A stretch of 64,000 bases of DNA from positions 868,001 to 932,000 of the forward strand of contig OZ220216.1 of the NCBI GenBank assembly GCA_964291505.2, read 5' to 3'. The translations under genes were made by a program, and so were the position numbers. The notes beneath the pieces are model-generated. The model saw nothing but the letters and a program-made list of their open reading frames with translations, had not been told where the DNA came from and did not search any database. Of this stretch, positions 7,644 through 16,733 are shown one piece after another (within the stretch, counting starts at the first letter, position 1; each line of letters opens with the position of its first letter). The stretch is from Kistimonas sp964291505 (GTDB taxonomy: Bacteria; Pseudomonadota; Gammaproteobacteria; Pseudomonadales; Endozoicomonadaceae).

Positions 7644-9305
7644 ATGCCTTTTCCATTTGCTGTTCCAGATGACCAGAGAAACGAACTGGTCACAAAAATG
7701 CTCAACTACATAACAAGGGCTCAAGAGGAGAACGTCCGCCTCAAAGAGAGGATCAGCATTCTTGAGGAGGAAATACATCGTCTGAAAGGGCTTAATGGTA
7801 AACCCGACATAAAGCCCAACACTCCGCCGAAGGATTCCGGTTCAGCAGGTGACAATCAGCCAACAGATGGATCTGAGTCTGACCATCAAAAGCGAGATAC
7901 CGGAAAACCGGATGAACGCACCCGGAAAAAACGCAAGAAGCCGCCAAAACCAAAGGATCCCACCTGCAAGCGGGTTGCTCCAGAGTCCATACCTGAAGGC
8001 GCTGTATTCAAAGGCTTCAGCACATACGATGTGCAGGAATTGTCATTTGAAGTCAATTTCCTCCGATATGAGCTTGAGCACTGGACTACCCCTGATGGTC
8101 AATCTCTGCATGGACGTTTGCCTAAGGCCATGCAGGGCTATCATTTCGGACCAAACCTTCGTTGCTATGTTCTACACCAGCATCATGCCTGTGCTGTCAC
8201 AGAGCAGCAATTGCTGGAATCACTCTGGGACTGGGGTGTTTCCATATCAGCAGGAGAACTCAGCAACCTGCTTACCCTGAACCATGACGATTTTCACGAG
8301 GAAAAGGATGGGCTTCTGGCAACCGGCTTGCTCCATTGTGGTTACTTGCAGGTAGATGACACAGGGGCTCGTCATAAGGGGCAGAACGGTTACTGTACTT
8401 TTATTGGCAACCCGCAGTTCGCATGGTTTGGTAGTACCGGGAGTAAAAGCAGAGAGAATTTTTTAACTTTGCTACACCGCCCCTGGCCAACACACGTCCT
8501 GAATGAGCATGCCATGGATTTTCTGGAGGAGCATAAGTTTCCAGCCAAGTGGCGTTTGGTGTTTCAGGCGTGTCTCGGTGTTCATTTCCTCAGCCTGGAT
8601 TCGTGGCATGCCTTTCTGAACGATTGCGGTCTGAAAGGCCCCATACTTCGTAAAAAAGCGTCGGAAGCGATGCTGTATGGTAGCCTCATTGCACACGGGG
8701 TTCGCCCTGACCTGCCCATTCACAGTGACGGCGCTGGTCAATTTGATGTGTTTACCCGCTCAGGGTGCTGGCTCCATGCGTGTCGTCCGATAGAGCGGGT
8801 GATCCCGGTTAACAACGAGCAGGTGGAAGAGCAATACCAACTGCTATGCCAGTTCTGGGAACTCTACCGGGACCTCAAGGCTTTCAAGGAAAATCCAGAT
8901 CAGGACTTTGCCCACAAAATTCGCAGCAGTTTCCGTCAACTGGTACAGGTCAAGGTGGAATGCAGCGGGTTACGAGAAGCCTTGGGTAATCTTGCCGTCA
9001 AAGAGCCTGAGCTACTGGCGGTACTGGATGATCCCGGTCTTCCATTGCACAACAACTTGAGCGAAAGCCAAATCAGAGAACACGTCAAGCGCCGCAAAAT
9101 CAGCGGCGGCACTCGGAGCGAGTCTGGTCGACAGGCTCGCGATACCTTCGCCAGTCTCAAGAAAATGTGTCGGCTTCATGGAATTTCTTTCTGGAGTTAT
9201 CTTCAGGACAGGATGCATGGCTATGACTTAATCCCCCGGTTAAGCGAGTTCATAAAGCAAGCTGTCTATGGTGATATGGACGATAGTTTTGCCAAGGTTT
9301 TTTGA
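7644..9305 (+). CDS. IS66-family transposase (TnpC-like)
   Basis: 553-residue DDE transposase. Residues ~24-50 are a leucine-zipper-like coiled coil (AQEENVRLKERISILEEEIHRL). Residues 80-108 are very basic. The catalytic core shows VDDTGARH (Asp238/239), HSDGAGQFD (Asp362) and NNLSESQIREHVKRRK with Glu474, followed by the C-terminal FASLKKMCRLHG / FWSYL segment typical of IS66. The stop codon (9303-9305) lies inside the right inverted repeat. It runs in the same direction as the interrupted ankyrin gene, so read-through could transcribe the 3' fragment. Confidence 0.93.
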   Translation: MPFPFAVPDDQRNELVTKMLNYITRAQEENVRLKERISILEEEIHRLKGLNGKPDIKPNTPPKDSGSAGDNQPTDGSESDHQKRDTGKPDERTRKKRKKPPKPKDPTCKRVAPESIPEGAVFKGFSTYDVQELSFEVNFLRYELEHWTTPDGQSLHGRLPKAMQGYHFGPNLRCYVLHQHHACAVTEQQLLESLWDWGVSISAGELSNLLTLNHDDFHEEKDGLLATGLLHCGYLQVDDTGARHKGQNGYCTFIGNPQFAWFGSTGSKSRENFLTLLHRPWPTHVLNEHAMDFLEEHKFPAKWRLVFQACLGVHFLSLDSWHAFLNDCGLKGPILRKKASEAMLYGSLIAHGVRPDLPIHSDGAGQFDVFTRSGCWLHACRPIERVIPVNNEQVEEQYQLLCQFWELYRDLKAFKENPDQDFAHKIRSSFRQLVQVKVECSGLREALGNLAVKEPELLAVLDDPGLPLHNNLSESQIREHVKRRKISGGTRSESGRQARDTFASLKKMCRLHGISFWSYLQDRMHGYDLIPRLSEFIKQAVYGDMDDSFAKVF

Positions 9306-10620
9306 GCAATTACTTTCAATGGCTATTGATAACAATCAGCCATTGAAATGTCAGATAAGAGAGCGGGTGTCGCGTGATCTAGTCATGCGAGAGCGGCGTG
9401 TAACATTATTTAATCAGAAAGCGGAATGGTTGTTAGGAGAACAGTGTGGAGCTATCCATGAAGCTGGCTTGATAAAAGAAGAAGAAACGTATTTGGCGAT
9501 ATCAGCTGATGAGTTAACAATTCGAGAAGGTGCATGTATCGGCTGTGTTTCAGCTGATTTGTTGTTGAGCGTACTTCTATTCAACGGGCGAAGCAAGTGC
9601 TTGAATAGAGAATCAGCCTTCTTTGATTGGTCAGTGCTTTCAGACTACGACGATATTAATGCTCAACAGGGAACGTTGCATGGTGACACTATTCTGATTG
9701 CGGCCGTTAGGTCAGGTTATTCAGAACTTGTAGATTTTCTTTTGCAAAATGGAGCCTGTGCTGACACAAGTAATCGTGCCGAAGAGTGTCCACTTCATGT
9801 GGCTTCCTCATGTGGTTTTTTAAGCATAGTAAAACAACTGTTGTTTCAGTGTGAATGTGATCCTGTCGATGGTCTCGGTCAGACACCTTTAAGTAGAGCG
9901 GTAAGTGCGGGGCATCTGGATGTGGTGCAATGTTTGATTTCAAGTGGAGCACAATTGCATCTACCTGATCTGGATGGTCAGACGTTGGCCCATAAAGCCG
10001 TAATGCATGATAACGATGATGTTTTAATAGCCTTAATTGACAGTGAGGTGGAATTTGATGTTTCTGATAGAGAGGGGGCGACACCGCTACATTTGGCAGC
10101 ATCGAGAAGGAGTGATAAGGCATTAAGGTTATTGTTAGAGTCAGGGGCGGATGTTAATGCAGTTGATGGCATGGGGAATATGCCACTGCATTGGGCTCTT
10201 TTAGGTGAGCAAGATAGTAGTCTGACTGCAATAGCGTTGTTGTTGCGTCATGGGGCTGATCCTTTTTTGTATAATTATGCAGGATTAACCCCAGTTAATG
10301 TGTCAACTAATGAGCAACGTCCTCCTATTGTTCGAGCGCTGTTGGATTTACCCATTGCACCGAAATTAGAGGGAGAGCCTGATAGTTTTTTTTCGTTGAA
10401 AACGAGGGCTAAGACAGCGATATGGGATGTCATTCTTGACTGCTATTGTGAAACTGGCTCAGAATCTGGAGAAAATTTCATTAGAAAGATTCTGCCTCAT
10501 TTCTGGCATTATAATCAAAAACTGTCTGCCGATCAGCGGGTGCATGGTTGTCACTGTTATCTTGAAGCGTTTGGTTTTGCTCTGCCAGAGGGGGCAGGTT
10601 TTTTTGAAGTGTCAGAATAA
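9268..10620 (+). pseudogene. 3' part of ankyrin gene 1 (ankyrin-repeat protein)
   Basis: The genuine ankyrin coding sequence is 9322-10620 (432 codons); codons before it in this frame come from the IS66 right end. The reconstructed protein is 469 residues: about 150 non-ankyrin residues, then about seven ankyrin units (for example GDTILIAAVRSGYSELVDFLL, GQTPLSRAVSAGHLDVVQCLI, GATPLHLAASRRSDKALRLLL, GNMPLHWALLGEQDS), then a ~90-residue tail containing a Trp/His-rich patch. Ankyrin repeats mediate protein-protein binding, and in host-associated bacteria such proteins are often secreted effectors; no export signal is visible here. An internal ATG at 9319, partly within the target duplication, could restart translation, so a truncated product is possible. 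AT-rich composition unlike purM. Confidence 0.82.
9292..9313 (-). repeat. IS66 right terminal inverted repeat
   Basis: Reverse complement starts GTAATTGCTCAAAAA and matches the left end at 21 of 22 positions. Followed by the second copy of TTTCAATG (9314-9321). Confidence 0.92.
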
Positions 10621-11007
10621 ATGAAAATAATGGATGCCTTTCTTACTGTATGTGATGCAGGTGTTCCAAATGTCCTCATATTGTTCTGAATGCTCGGAAT
10701 TGTTGCGCTCTTGGTGAGGTTTCGCGTTTTCAATTAATAAGTCAACATATTGTTGGAAAGGTCTGGCAGCTGTGCATCAATAGCCGCTTCTCCTGAGCTA
10801 TTGTTAGCAGTATTTCATGCTTCCCGGTATGCTGTATTCAATGGCTATTTTCAGCCTTCAAACGGACAGGAGCAAAATGCTGAAAGATCGCTGGTTTTGT
10901 TGAGGCAGCTTGCTGGTTTGTTGTGAACTATTAGCCGCCTCTGATTGCCTTACTTAAATTGTGTGCTATGACAAGTTTTTAGGCTGAGGGGATTCAGGAG
11001 TGGTCTG
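10621..11007 (+). other. Intergenic stretch between the two ankyrin genes
   Basis: 387 bases, stops in all frames, no ORF with a ribosome site and no intrinsic terminator that I can see. CAGGAG at 10995-11000 is the ribosome site for the GTG at 11008. Confidence 0.5.
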
Positions 11008-12215
11008 GTGGTAAATACGGTCTCTGGTGTAGTCAAACCTTACGGAGTCGCTAAATCTCAAGCTGCAGAATTAAATCAAGAGGCTACTTTTTTATGGCTT
11101 AAGAGAAGAAGTGTTTGTTTTTTGGCTGACGTAGTCAAACGACAGAATATGTATCGCATTGCGATTGCTCGTCAAAAACATCAGCTGGAAAAGCGTGTTG
11201 TTAAAAGCGAAGAAAAAAATTCAAGTGGTTGGGGTGCAAGGTTTCATTTCCGCAATATGCAGTTTTACCAAATAAAGAGCTATCAGCTGAAGATCTGGGT
11301 ACTGGCCTGCTCCATAAGTGTTGTTTTACGTCTGATGGCCAGAATTTGTGTGTTCTTCTTGAAAATGCCGTCAAGGTGTTTATGTGGGTTGGTGAGAGCG
11401 GGCTGTGGTTGACCATTGATGAGCTGGTATTTGCTGAGGCTGGTGAGCATGGTTCGGATTTAAAGGCTTCGCTTGTCTATATAAAAATATTGGAGATGCT
11501 ACATGCTGCTGATACGAGCGATCCTGAGCAGCAAAATCGCTTGTTGGAGGAGGCTTTTAGCTATGGTTATTTATCTGTAGTGCGGAGGTTGGTGCTAGCG
11601 GGGGTGGAGTTTGATATTGAAGCTAAGAATGACAATCACGAAACCCGTCTTCATCAGTCAATCAGAAAACAGCATGGTCATATAGCTAATTTTTTGCTGG
11701 AAAGGGGCGCCAACGTTAATGCCAAAACACCTTTGTTGGAGTTAACGCCTGTCCATGATGCGGTGAAAAATGGTGATCTCAAAATGTTGGCATTATTGAT
11801 CCGTTATGATGCAAACTGTGATGTAAAGACTGCGCTTCATGAGACTCCCCTTCATTACGCTGTGCAGGCAAAACGTCCTGATTTAGTTAAGGCGCTGCTT
11901 GCAAAGCAGGTGAATTGTGATCAATGTTCTCAACGTATGTTTCGGGGAGAGTTTGGGCAAGGTAGTACTGATCATGGTGCTGCACCACTTCATTTGGCGG
12001 TACATCTCAGGCATTGCGAAATAACAGAAATGTTATTGGCTGCGGGAGCCGATACGGAAATAACAACATGGGGATTCAATCATACGGTTTTTCAAAAAGT
12101 GTTACAGGGTGAAGATCTCAATAGTATGGCCAATATTAAGGTGGCTGAATTGCTTCTTAGATATCATGCTCGGCTAATTTGGCCTTCTGATGAGGAGAGT
12201 GCTTTTTATTTATAA
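11008..12215 (+). pseudogene. Ankyrin gene 2, frameshifted at an A7 tract
   Basis: The GTG start at 11008 (CAGGAG seven bases upstream) opens a frame that resembles the N terminus of ankyrin gene 1 but leaves frame at the A7 run 11213-11219. The ankyrin-coding frame is open from 11205 to 12215. One extra base at the A-run joins them into a ~402-residue protein, reading through KSEEK-KFKWLG. The segment after the joint (ELSAEDLGTGLLHKCCF, then NLCVLLENAVK) resembles ankyrin gene 1 (ISADELTIREGACIGCV, then LLLSVLLFNGRSK), supporting homology across the break. About five ankyrin units follow (HETRLHQSIRKQHGHIANFLL, HETPLHYAVQAKRPDLVKALL, GAAPLHLAVHLRHCEITEMLL). It may be a true frameshift, a sequencing error at a homopolymer, or transcriptional slippage. 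A TTG at 11229 could start a 328-residue product. Confidence 0.72.
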
Positions 12216-12365
12216 AGAATGTATGGAAAGTGACAGGCTACTACCTTTGCCTCCAGCAAAAATTCGATTCTTACAATTCGGGAAATTTGCTTGCGTTGAA
12301 GATCTGTGAGGCATTCTTGTGAATGCTGACCCGTTGATAGGTCAGCATGGGCATAGTAAGGCGAC

Positions 12366-12632
12366 TTAAGATTGAATGCCGCGGGCTTTCAATAGAGCAC
12401 TCTTGAAATCATCCTCACAATCTTTCTGGATGCCCGGGATCATGGCGTCCTTTGCCGTTCCGCGCATTTTCAGGTGATAAATCAGCACATCATCTGTCAG
12501 GTCTGACAGCTGACCATCAAACCCGGCTTCTTCAGCCAGCTGGGTCAGCATTTGAGCTAGGTTCAGGTTGTTGTGCGCCAGCCAGACGGGCTTGAGCAGT
12601 TCAATCAGTTCTTCTATGCGGTGACATTGCAT
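12366..12632 (-). CDS. yihD: YihD family protein (DUF1040)
   Basis: 88 residues, alpha-helical and acidic. The motif LSDLTDDVLIYHLKMRGTAKDAMIPGIQKDCEDDFKSALLKARG, read in parts, matches E. coli YihD almost position for position. Biochemical function is unknown. It is a single gene on the minus strand between the accessory ankyrin segment and grcA, and marks the return to core genome. Start ATG at 12632 aligns with the E. coli protein. Confidence 0.93.
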   Translation of the reverse strand: MQCHRIEELIELLKPVWLAHNNLNLAQMLTQLAEEAGFDGQLSDLTDDVLIYHLKMRGTAKDAMIPGIQKDCEDDFKSALLKARGIQS

Positions 12633-12830
12633 GGGAGGATTCCATCATACGACAACAGCGATGGGGAGTGGTGAAGCGGTCAGAGAAAGATTCACCACCA
12701 TGAAAACAGTGGATAGTTAAACGCGTAAGAATATCCGTGCAAAACAGTAAATTAAAGGCTTACCTTTTTCAACTTTTGTTGGTAGCATTCAAACCAAGTT
12801 GAACCCTAAGCAGTAAAAAGGGGATTTACC

Positions 12831-13214
12831 ATGGCTGTTAAAGGTATCCAGATCACTCAGTCCGCCAATGCTGATCTGCTGAACTCCATCTGGCTTCTGG
12901 ACGAAGAAGCTGCCACTGCACGTTGCCTGTGCGCCAAGGGCGATGCCTTTGCCCAGGATCAGGAAGTGGCTGTGGCAGAACTGGGCGAGATCGCGTTCCG
13001 CGAACTGCCGGTTGAAGGCCAGGCGGTACGTGAAGGTGGTCAGCACCTGAACGTGAACGTACTGTCCCGTGAAATGCTGGAAGATGCCGCCGCTAACCCG
13101 GAGAAGTATCCTTCCCTGACCATCCGTGTTTCCGGCTACGCTGTACGCTTCAATTCCCTGACGCCTGAACAGCAGCGCGACGTGATTACCCGTACTTTCA
13201 CCAGCTCCATGTAA
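12831..13214 (+). CDS. grcA: Autonomous glycyl radical cofactor GrcA (YfiD)
   Basis: Small protein that replaces the oxygen-damaged C-terminal glycyl-radical domain of pyruvate formate-lyase, restoring activity after oxidative cleavage; cytoplasmic. 127 residues, the same as E. coli YfiD. The glycyl loop RVSGYAVRFNSLTPEQQRD places the radical glycine at Gly102, as in E. coli. Codon usage is strongly biased, suggesting high expression. The upstream region contains a TTCAA-N6-TTGAA dyad (12788-12803), but I see no FNR consensus. The presence of GrcA implies a pyruvate formate-lyase elsewhere and micro-oxic or anaerobic growth. Confidence 0.96.
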   Translation: MAVKGIQITQSANADLLNSIWLLDEEAATARCLCAKGDAFAQDQEVAVAELGEIAFRELPVEGQAVREGGQHLNVNVLSREMLEDAAANPEKYPSLTIRVSGYAVRFNSLTPEQQRDVITRTFTSSM

Positions 13215-13224
13215 GTTGGTGTCG

Positions 13225-13250
13225 CATGCCGTCTCACACGAGGCGGCATG
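13225..13250 (+). terminator. Hairpin after grcA
   Basis: An 11-bp stem (CATGCCGTCTC / GAGGCGGCATG, one G-T pair) with a 4-nt loop, eleven bases after the stop. The 3' side is only AAATTATTCT, so it is a weak or non-canonical terminator. Confidence 0.5.
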
Positions 13251-13522
13251 AAATTATTCTCCCTGCTTTATTCCTTCCTTTACCGCTTTCATTTACATGG
13301 ATAATGCATCCATATATTCATGGCTTTGATGCTGATGTCAGTATTACACTGAAAGTTGCCACATATATATATGCCTTCATGGCAGAGTGTTGATCTAAAT
13401 ATGCCGATGCTTGCAAAAAATCGGTTACCCTATAATCTTCGCAGATTTTGCACCCGATACTCAGACGGCGGTTTCTGTGGTAGCGCGGTGTGCTTGGGAA
13501 ATTCGTTGTTCGGGGACAGGAA

Positions 13523-14647
13523 ATGACCAGACTTTCATGGGGTCTTGGCGTGAGGTTGTGGATGACGGCGCTCTTGTGTGTCATTGCCGCGCCTACCCTG
13601 CAGGCCGCAGAAATCAAAAATCTGTACCAGGCTCAGGTCATGGTGTCCGACCAGGGGCGTGAAAGTCGTGCACAGGCATTTTCACAGGCACTGGCTCAGG
13701 TGGTGGTCAAGGTGACAGGGCAGGTGGATGCGCCGGCCCGTGAGGGGATTCGGGTTGCCATGCAGAAACCCGATGTGCTGGTGAGCCGGTATGACTATCG
13801 CAAGGTGAACACTGGCGAAGGGGATCAGGCGAAGCGTCAGTCGGGCTTTATGCTGGATGTCAGTTTCAACCGGGCCGCAGTCAACAAGCTCTTGCATGAT
13901 AACCGGCTGCCCTTGTGGGGCGATAACCGGCCGGAAACATTGATCTGGGTTGCGTCTGAAGAGCGTGGTGGTCGGCAGATGCTGGGGGCTGAAAGTCCCT
14001 CGACGGTTGTTGCCGCTTTGCAGAAGGCATCGGATCAGTGGGGTGTGCCATTGCTCTATCCGTTGCTGGATGTGGAAGACAGTCTGTCACTGTCCATGGC
14101 GGAACTCTGGGGTCTGTTCCCCGCACCTGTTGTGCAGGCTTCCGGACGCTATGGGGTGGATCCTGTGCTGGCTATGCGGGTTTATCCGTCCGGTCAGGGT
14201 AAGGTCAGCGGCCGAGTGATGTTTACATTCCGTGGTCAGGTATTTAATGAAGATATCAATGATGTGACGATGGATGTATTTGCTAGCCGGGCCTTATCGC
14301 TGGTCGCCAGCCGCCTTGCCGCATTTTATGCCATCCTGTCCGATGGCTCGTCTGAACATCCGTTGCGATTGCAGGTCGATGCTGTCAATGATGTGCATGA
14401 TTATGCTGGCCTCTTGCGATATCTTGAAAACCTGACAGCAGTACGAACGGTCATGCCGGTGCGTGTTAAGGGCGATACCCTGACGCTGGATCTGGTGATT
14501 GATGGCAGTCCGGAGCAGGTGGATGCGGAGATCAGTCTCGATCGGAACCTGGCAAGAGCCTATCCGGCTTTGCCAGCAACGCCGCAAGAGCCATCCATGG
14601 TTGAACCGATGCGCCGTCCTGATCTCTATTATGTGTGGCAGAAATAA
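13523..14647 (+). CDS. DUF2066 domain protein, exported
   Basis: 374 residues from the ATG at 13523, which has GGGGACAGGA directly upstream; the frame is open to a TTG at 13490. A signal peptide ends APTLQAA at about residue 30. The body fits the DUF2066 family (NLYQAQVMVSDQGRESRAQAFSQALAQVVVKVTG; FMLDVSFNRAAVNKLLHDNRLPLWG). The family has no assigned activity; members lie next to purM/hda in pseudomonads, as here. The C terminus is proline-rich and ends PDLYYVWQK. First gene of a likely DUF2066-perM-hda unit. Confidence 0.85.
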   Translation: MTRLSWGLGVRLWMTALLCVIAAPTLQAAEIKNLYQAQVMVSDQGRESRAQAFSQALAQVVVKVTGQVDAPAREGIRVAMQKPDVLVSRYDYRKVNTGEGDQAKRQSGFMLDVSFNRAAVNKLLHDNRLPLWGDNRPETLIWVASEERGGRQMLGAESPSTVVAALQKASDQWGVPLLYPLLDVEDSLSLSMAELWGLFPAPVVQASGRYGVDPVLAMRVYPSGQGKVSGRVMFTFRGQVFNEDINDVTMDVFASRALSLVASRLAAFYAILSDGSSEHPLRLQVDAVNDVHDYAGLLRYLENLTAVRTVMPVRVKGDTLTLDLVIDGSPEQVDAEISLDRNLARAYPALPATPQEPSMVEPMRRPDLYYVWQK

Positions 14648-14722
14648 TATGTTGCCCAGTGATCAACAACCGTCCAGCCCGGAAGGCTGGTCGATTAATC
14701 CGCCATTAAAGGGATTCACGGT

Positions 14723-15799
14723 ATGAATGCTGAGAGGGATTATACACAGCGCTGGTTTATTCTTGGCTTCGTGCTGATAGCCGGCTTCTTTATTTACCTG
14801 TTGCAGCCCATCCTGACACCTTTCCTGGTCAGTATGGTGCTGGCGTACCTGGGTGATCCTGTGGCGGATCGGCTGGAGCGTCTGGGGTTATCGCGAACGT
14901 TGGCGGTAACAACCGTCTTTGTGGTCGTCAGCTTGCTGCTTGTGGTGACTTTGCTGGTTCTTATCCCTTTGATCACCAATCAGATCAAGGTGGTGATCTC
15001 ATTGTTGCCCCACTGGGGGGACTGGCTGCAGCACAACCTGGTGCCACGGTTATCGAATTATGTGAACCTGGATCCTGAACTGTTTAACCTCCGGGAGCTC
15101 AGTGCCCGGCTGGGGCATGAGTGGCAGCAGGCAGGGGGTATACTGGCCAGGATCGGCAGTTCGTTTTCCGCTTCGAGCATGGCGCTGGCCGGTTTTCTTG
15201 CCAACCTGTTTTTGATTCCGGTGGTCAGTTTTTATCTGCTCAGAGACTGGGATCGCATGATTGAAAATATTCGTGCGCTACTGCCGAGGAATATTGAACC
15301 AACAGCGGTGACGCTGGCTCGTGAATGTGATGATGTGCTGGGTGCTTTCCTCAAAGGCCAGCTGATGGTCATGTTTATGCTCGGTATTATTTATGGTACG
15401 GGTCTGTGGTTGATTGGGTTGCAGTTTGCCATTCTGATCGGATTGATTGCCGGTTTGGCCAGTATCGTCCCTTACATGGGCTTTATTGTGGGTATTGGTG
15501 TGGCGCTGGTGACGGCGTTCTTCCAGTTTGATAGCTGGTGGCCCATTCTCGGTGTGATTGTGGTTTTTGGTATTGGTCAGATGATGGAAGGTATGGTGTT
15601 GACGCCGCTTTTGGTTGGCGATCGCATCGGTCTGCATCCTGTAGCGGTCATCTTTGCCATTATGGCAGGTGGGCAATTGTTCGGTTTTGTCGGTATTCTG
15701 CTGGCGCTTCCTGTGGCGGCTGTGATTATGGTGTTGCTGGTTCATTTACACCGCAACTATAAGGAGAGTCACCTGTATCATGCCAGCCGCAAGTCGTGA
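14723..15799 (+). CDS. AI-2E family transporter / PerM-like permease (copy 1)
   Basis: 358-residue inner-membrane protein with about eight hydrophobic segments: an N-terminal pair (WFILGFVLIAGFFIYLL), a soluble middle domain (~residues 85-150), then the C-terminal core with DWDRMI, ARECDDVLGAFLKGQLMVM and PYMGFIVGIG, all typical of the AI-2E/PerM family. Substrate is unknown; family members have been linked to AI-2 export or Na+/H+ exchange, and the name should not be over-read. It follows DUF2066 by 75 bases and precedes hda by 44, so co-transcription is likely. A second paralogue is at 53289. Confidence 0.88.
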   Translation: MNAERDYTQRWFILGFVLIAGFFIYLLQPILTPFLVSMVLAYLGDPVADRLERLGLSRTLAVTTVFVVVSLLLVVTLLVLIPLITNQIKVVISLLPHWGDWLQHNLVPRLSNYVNLDPELFNLRELSARLGHEWQQAGGILARIGSSFSASSMALAGFLANLFLIPVVSFYLLRDWDRMIENIRALLPRNIEPTAVTLARECDDVLGAFLKGQLMVMFMLGIIYGTGLWLIGLQFAILIGLIAGLASIVPYMGFIVGIGVALVTAFFQFDSWWPILGVIVVFGIGQMMEGMVLTPLLVGDRIGLHPVAVIFAIMAGGQLFGFVGILLALPVAAVIMVLLVHLHRNYKESHLYHASRKS

Positions 15800-15843
15800 T
15801 ATGGTATGAGCTGCAAAGATGCTGTCATCACAGTCGTTGATAT

Positions 15844-16551
15844 ATGAGTTTGCCGTTGCAACTACCACTTGGTGTCCAGTTACGAGATGATGCGACATTC
15901 GCCAATTATTACGCCGGGCGTAATGAGGCGTTGGTCAATATGCTGGACGTTGAGCGTTATCCGGCAGGTGTGACGCCTGAACAATTTATCTATCTCTACG
16001 GTTCCCCCGGCGTTGGCTGCAGTCACCTGTTACAAGCCGCCTGCCATCAGGCTGACGCTATGGGACAGCGCAGTATCTACCTCCCCATGAAAGAGCTGGC
16101 GGACTATCCGCCGAGACTGCTTGAAGGCATTGAAAGCCTCAGGCTGGTCTGTATTGATGATATCAGCGCTATTGCCGGAGATCGGGCTTGGGAAGAAGCC
16201 TTCTTTCATCTCTTCAACAAGTTGCGTGAAAAAGGTCATCGGCTGCTGGTAGCGGCAGAAGTAGCACCCCGTCAGTTGAATATCTGCTTGCCGGATCTAG
16301 TATCGCGTATGAGCTGGGGCATGGTCTTTCATGTTGAGCCGCTTACTGATCAGGAAAAAGTGATGGCGCTGCGGTTACGTGCCCATCTTCGAGGCATGGA
16401 TATGTCCGACGAAGTGGCGCGCTACATCCTTCATCGCGGTTCCCGGGACATGCAATATTTGTTTGATGTTCTGGGTCGTCTGGATGGTGCAACCCTGAGA
16501 GCGAAACGTAAATTAAGCGTGCCGTTTGTTAAGCAGGTCATGGGTTGGTAA
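15844..16551 (+). CDS. hda: DnaA regulatory inactivator Hda
   Basis: AAA+ protein that, bound to the DNA-loaded beta clamp, stimulates ATP hydrolysis by DnaA and prevents re-initiation. 235 residues. The N-terminal clamp-binding motif QLPLG is at residues 6-10. The P-loop is degenerate (GSPGVGCS at 53-60), as usual for Hda. Walker B is CIDDIS around 103-108. The arginine-finger region LPDLVSRMSWG has Arg155, equivalent to E. coli Arg153. Its role bears on the DnaA-box cluster at 58.2-58.5 kb only indirectly. Confidence 0.94.
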   Translation: MSLPLQLPLGVQLRDDATFANYYAGRNEALVNMLDVERYPAGVTPEQFIYLYGSPGVGCSHLLQAACHQADAMGQRSIYLPMKELADYPPRLLEGIESLRLVCIDDISAIAGDRAWEEAFFHLFNKLREKGHRLLVAAEVAPRQLNICLPDLVSRMSWGMVFHVEPLTDQEKVMALRLRAHLRGMDMSDEVARYILHRGSRDMQYLFDVLGRLDGATLRAKRKLSVPFVKQVMGW

Positions 16552-16733
16552 GGGCGGAACCTGACTGGTAGGTCCGTCTTTACCCTTACAGTTGTTCGCG
16601 TTCTCTTTCTTGTTGCTTTCAAGTCGAAACTGTCACGTTTTTTTTCCGGAATAACTGCAGTTTTGCTTTACCCGCTTTGCGGGTACCATCACACCACTGA
16701 TTTTCATCATCCAGAATTGACTTAAAAAACACC

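Larger units (their letters stand above)
7583..9313 (+). mobile_element. Intact IS66-family insertion sequence (single-gene type)
   Basis: A 1731-bp element bounded by 22-bp terminal inverted repeats (7583-7604 and 9292-9313; 21/22 identical, starting GTAATTGCTCAAAAA). The 5'-GTAA tip and an exact 8-bp target duplication (TTTCAATG at 7575-7582 and 9314-9321) are both IS66 hallmarks. It carries only the transposase gene, without the tnpA/tnpB accessory genes, like the ISBst12-type subgroup (from memory). The transposase frame is intact and the target duplication is perfect, which suggests a recent and possibly active insertion. Confidence 0.93.

Noticed and set aside
10837..10850. TTCAATGGCTATT repeated at the IS66 target and at 10.84 kb, suggesting a second insertion scar
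   Set aside because: A 13-base match without inverted repeats or a matching frame; probably coincidence or remnant homology between the ankyrin loci.
11213..11220. Programmed -1 ribosomal frameshift in ankyrin gene 2
   Set aside because: In the zero frame the run reads A-AAA-AAT, which is a poor bacterial slippery site; no downstream pseudoknot was evident. Decay, sequencing error or polymerase slippage is more likely.
12788..12803. TTCAA-N6-TTGAA dyad upstream of grcA as an FNR/ANR site
   Set aside because: FNR/ANR needs TTGAT-N4-ATCAA; half-sites and spacing do not fit.
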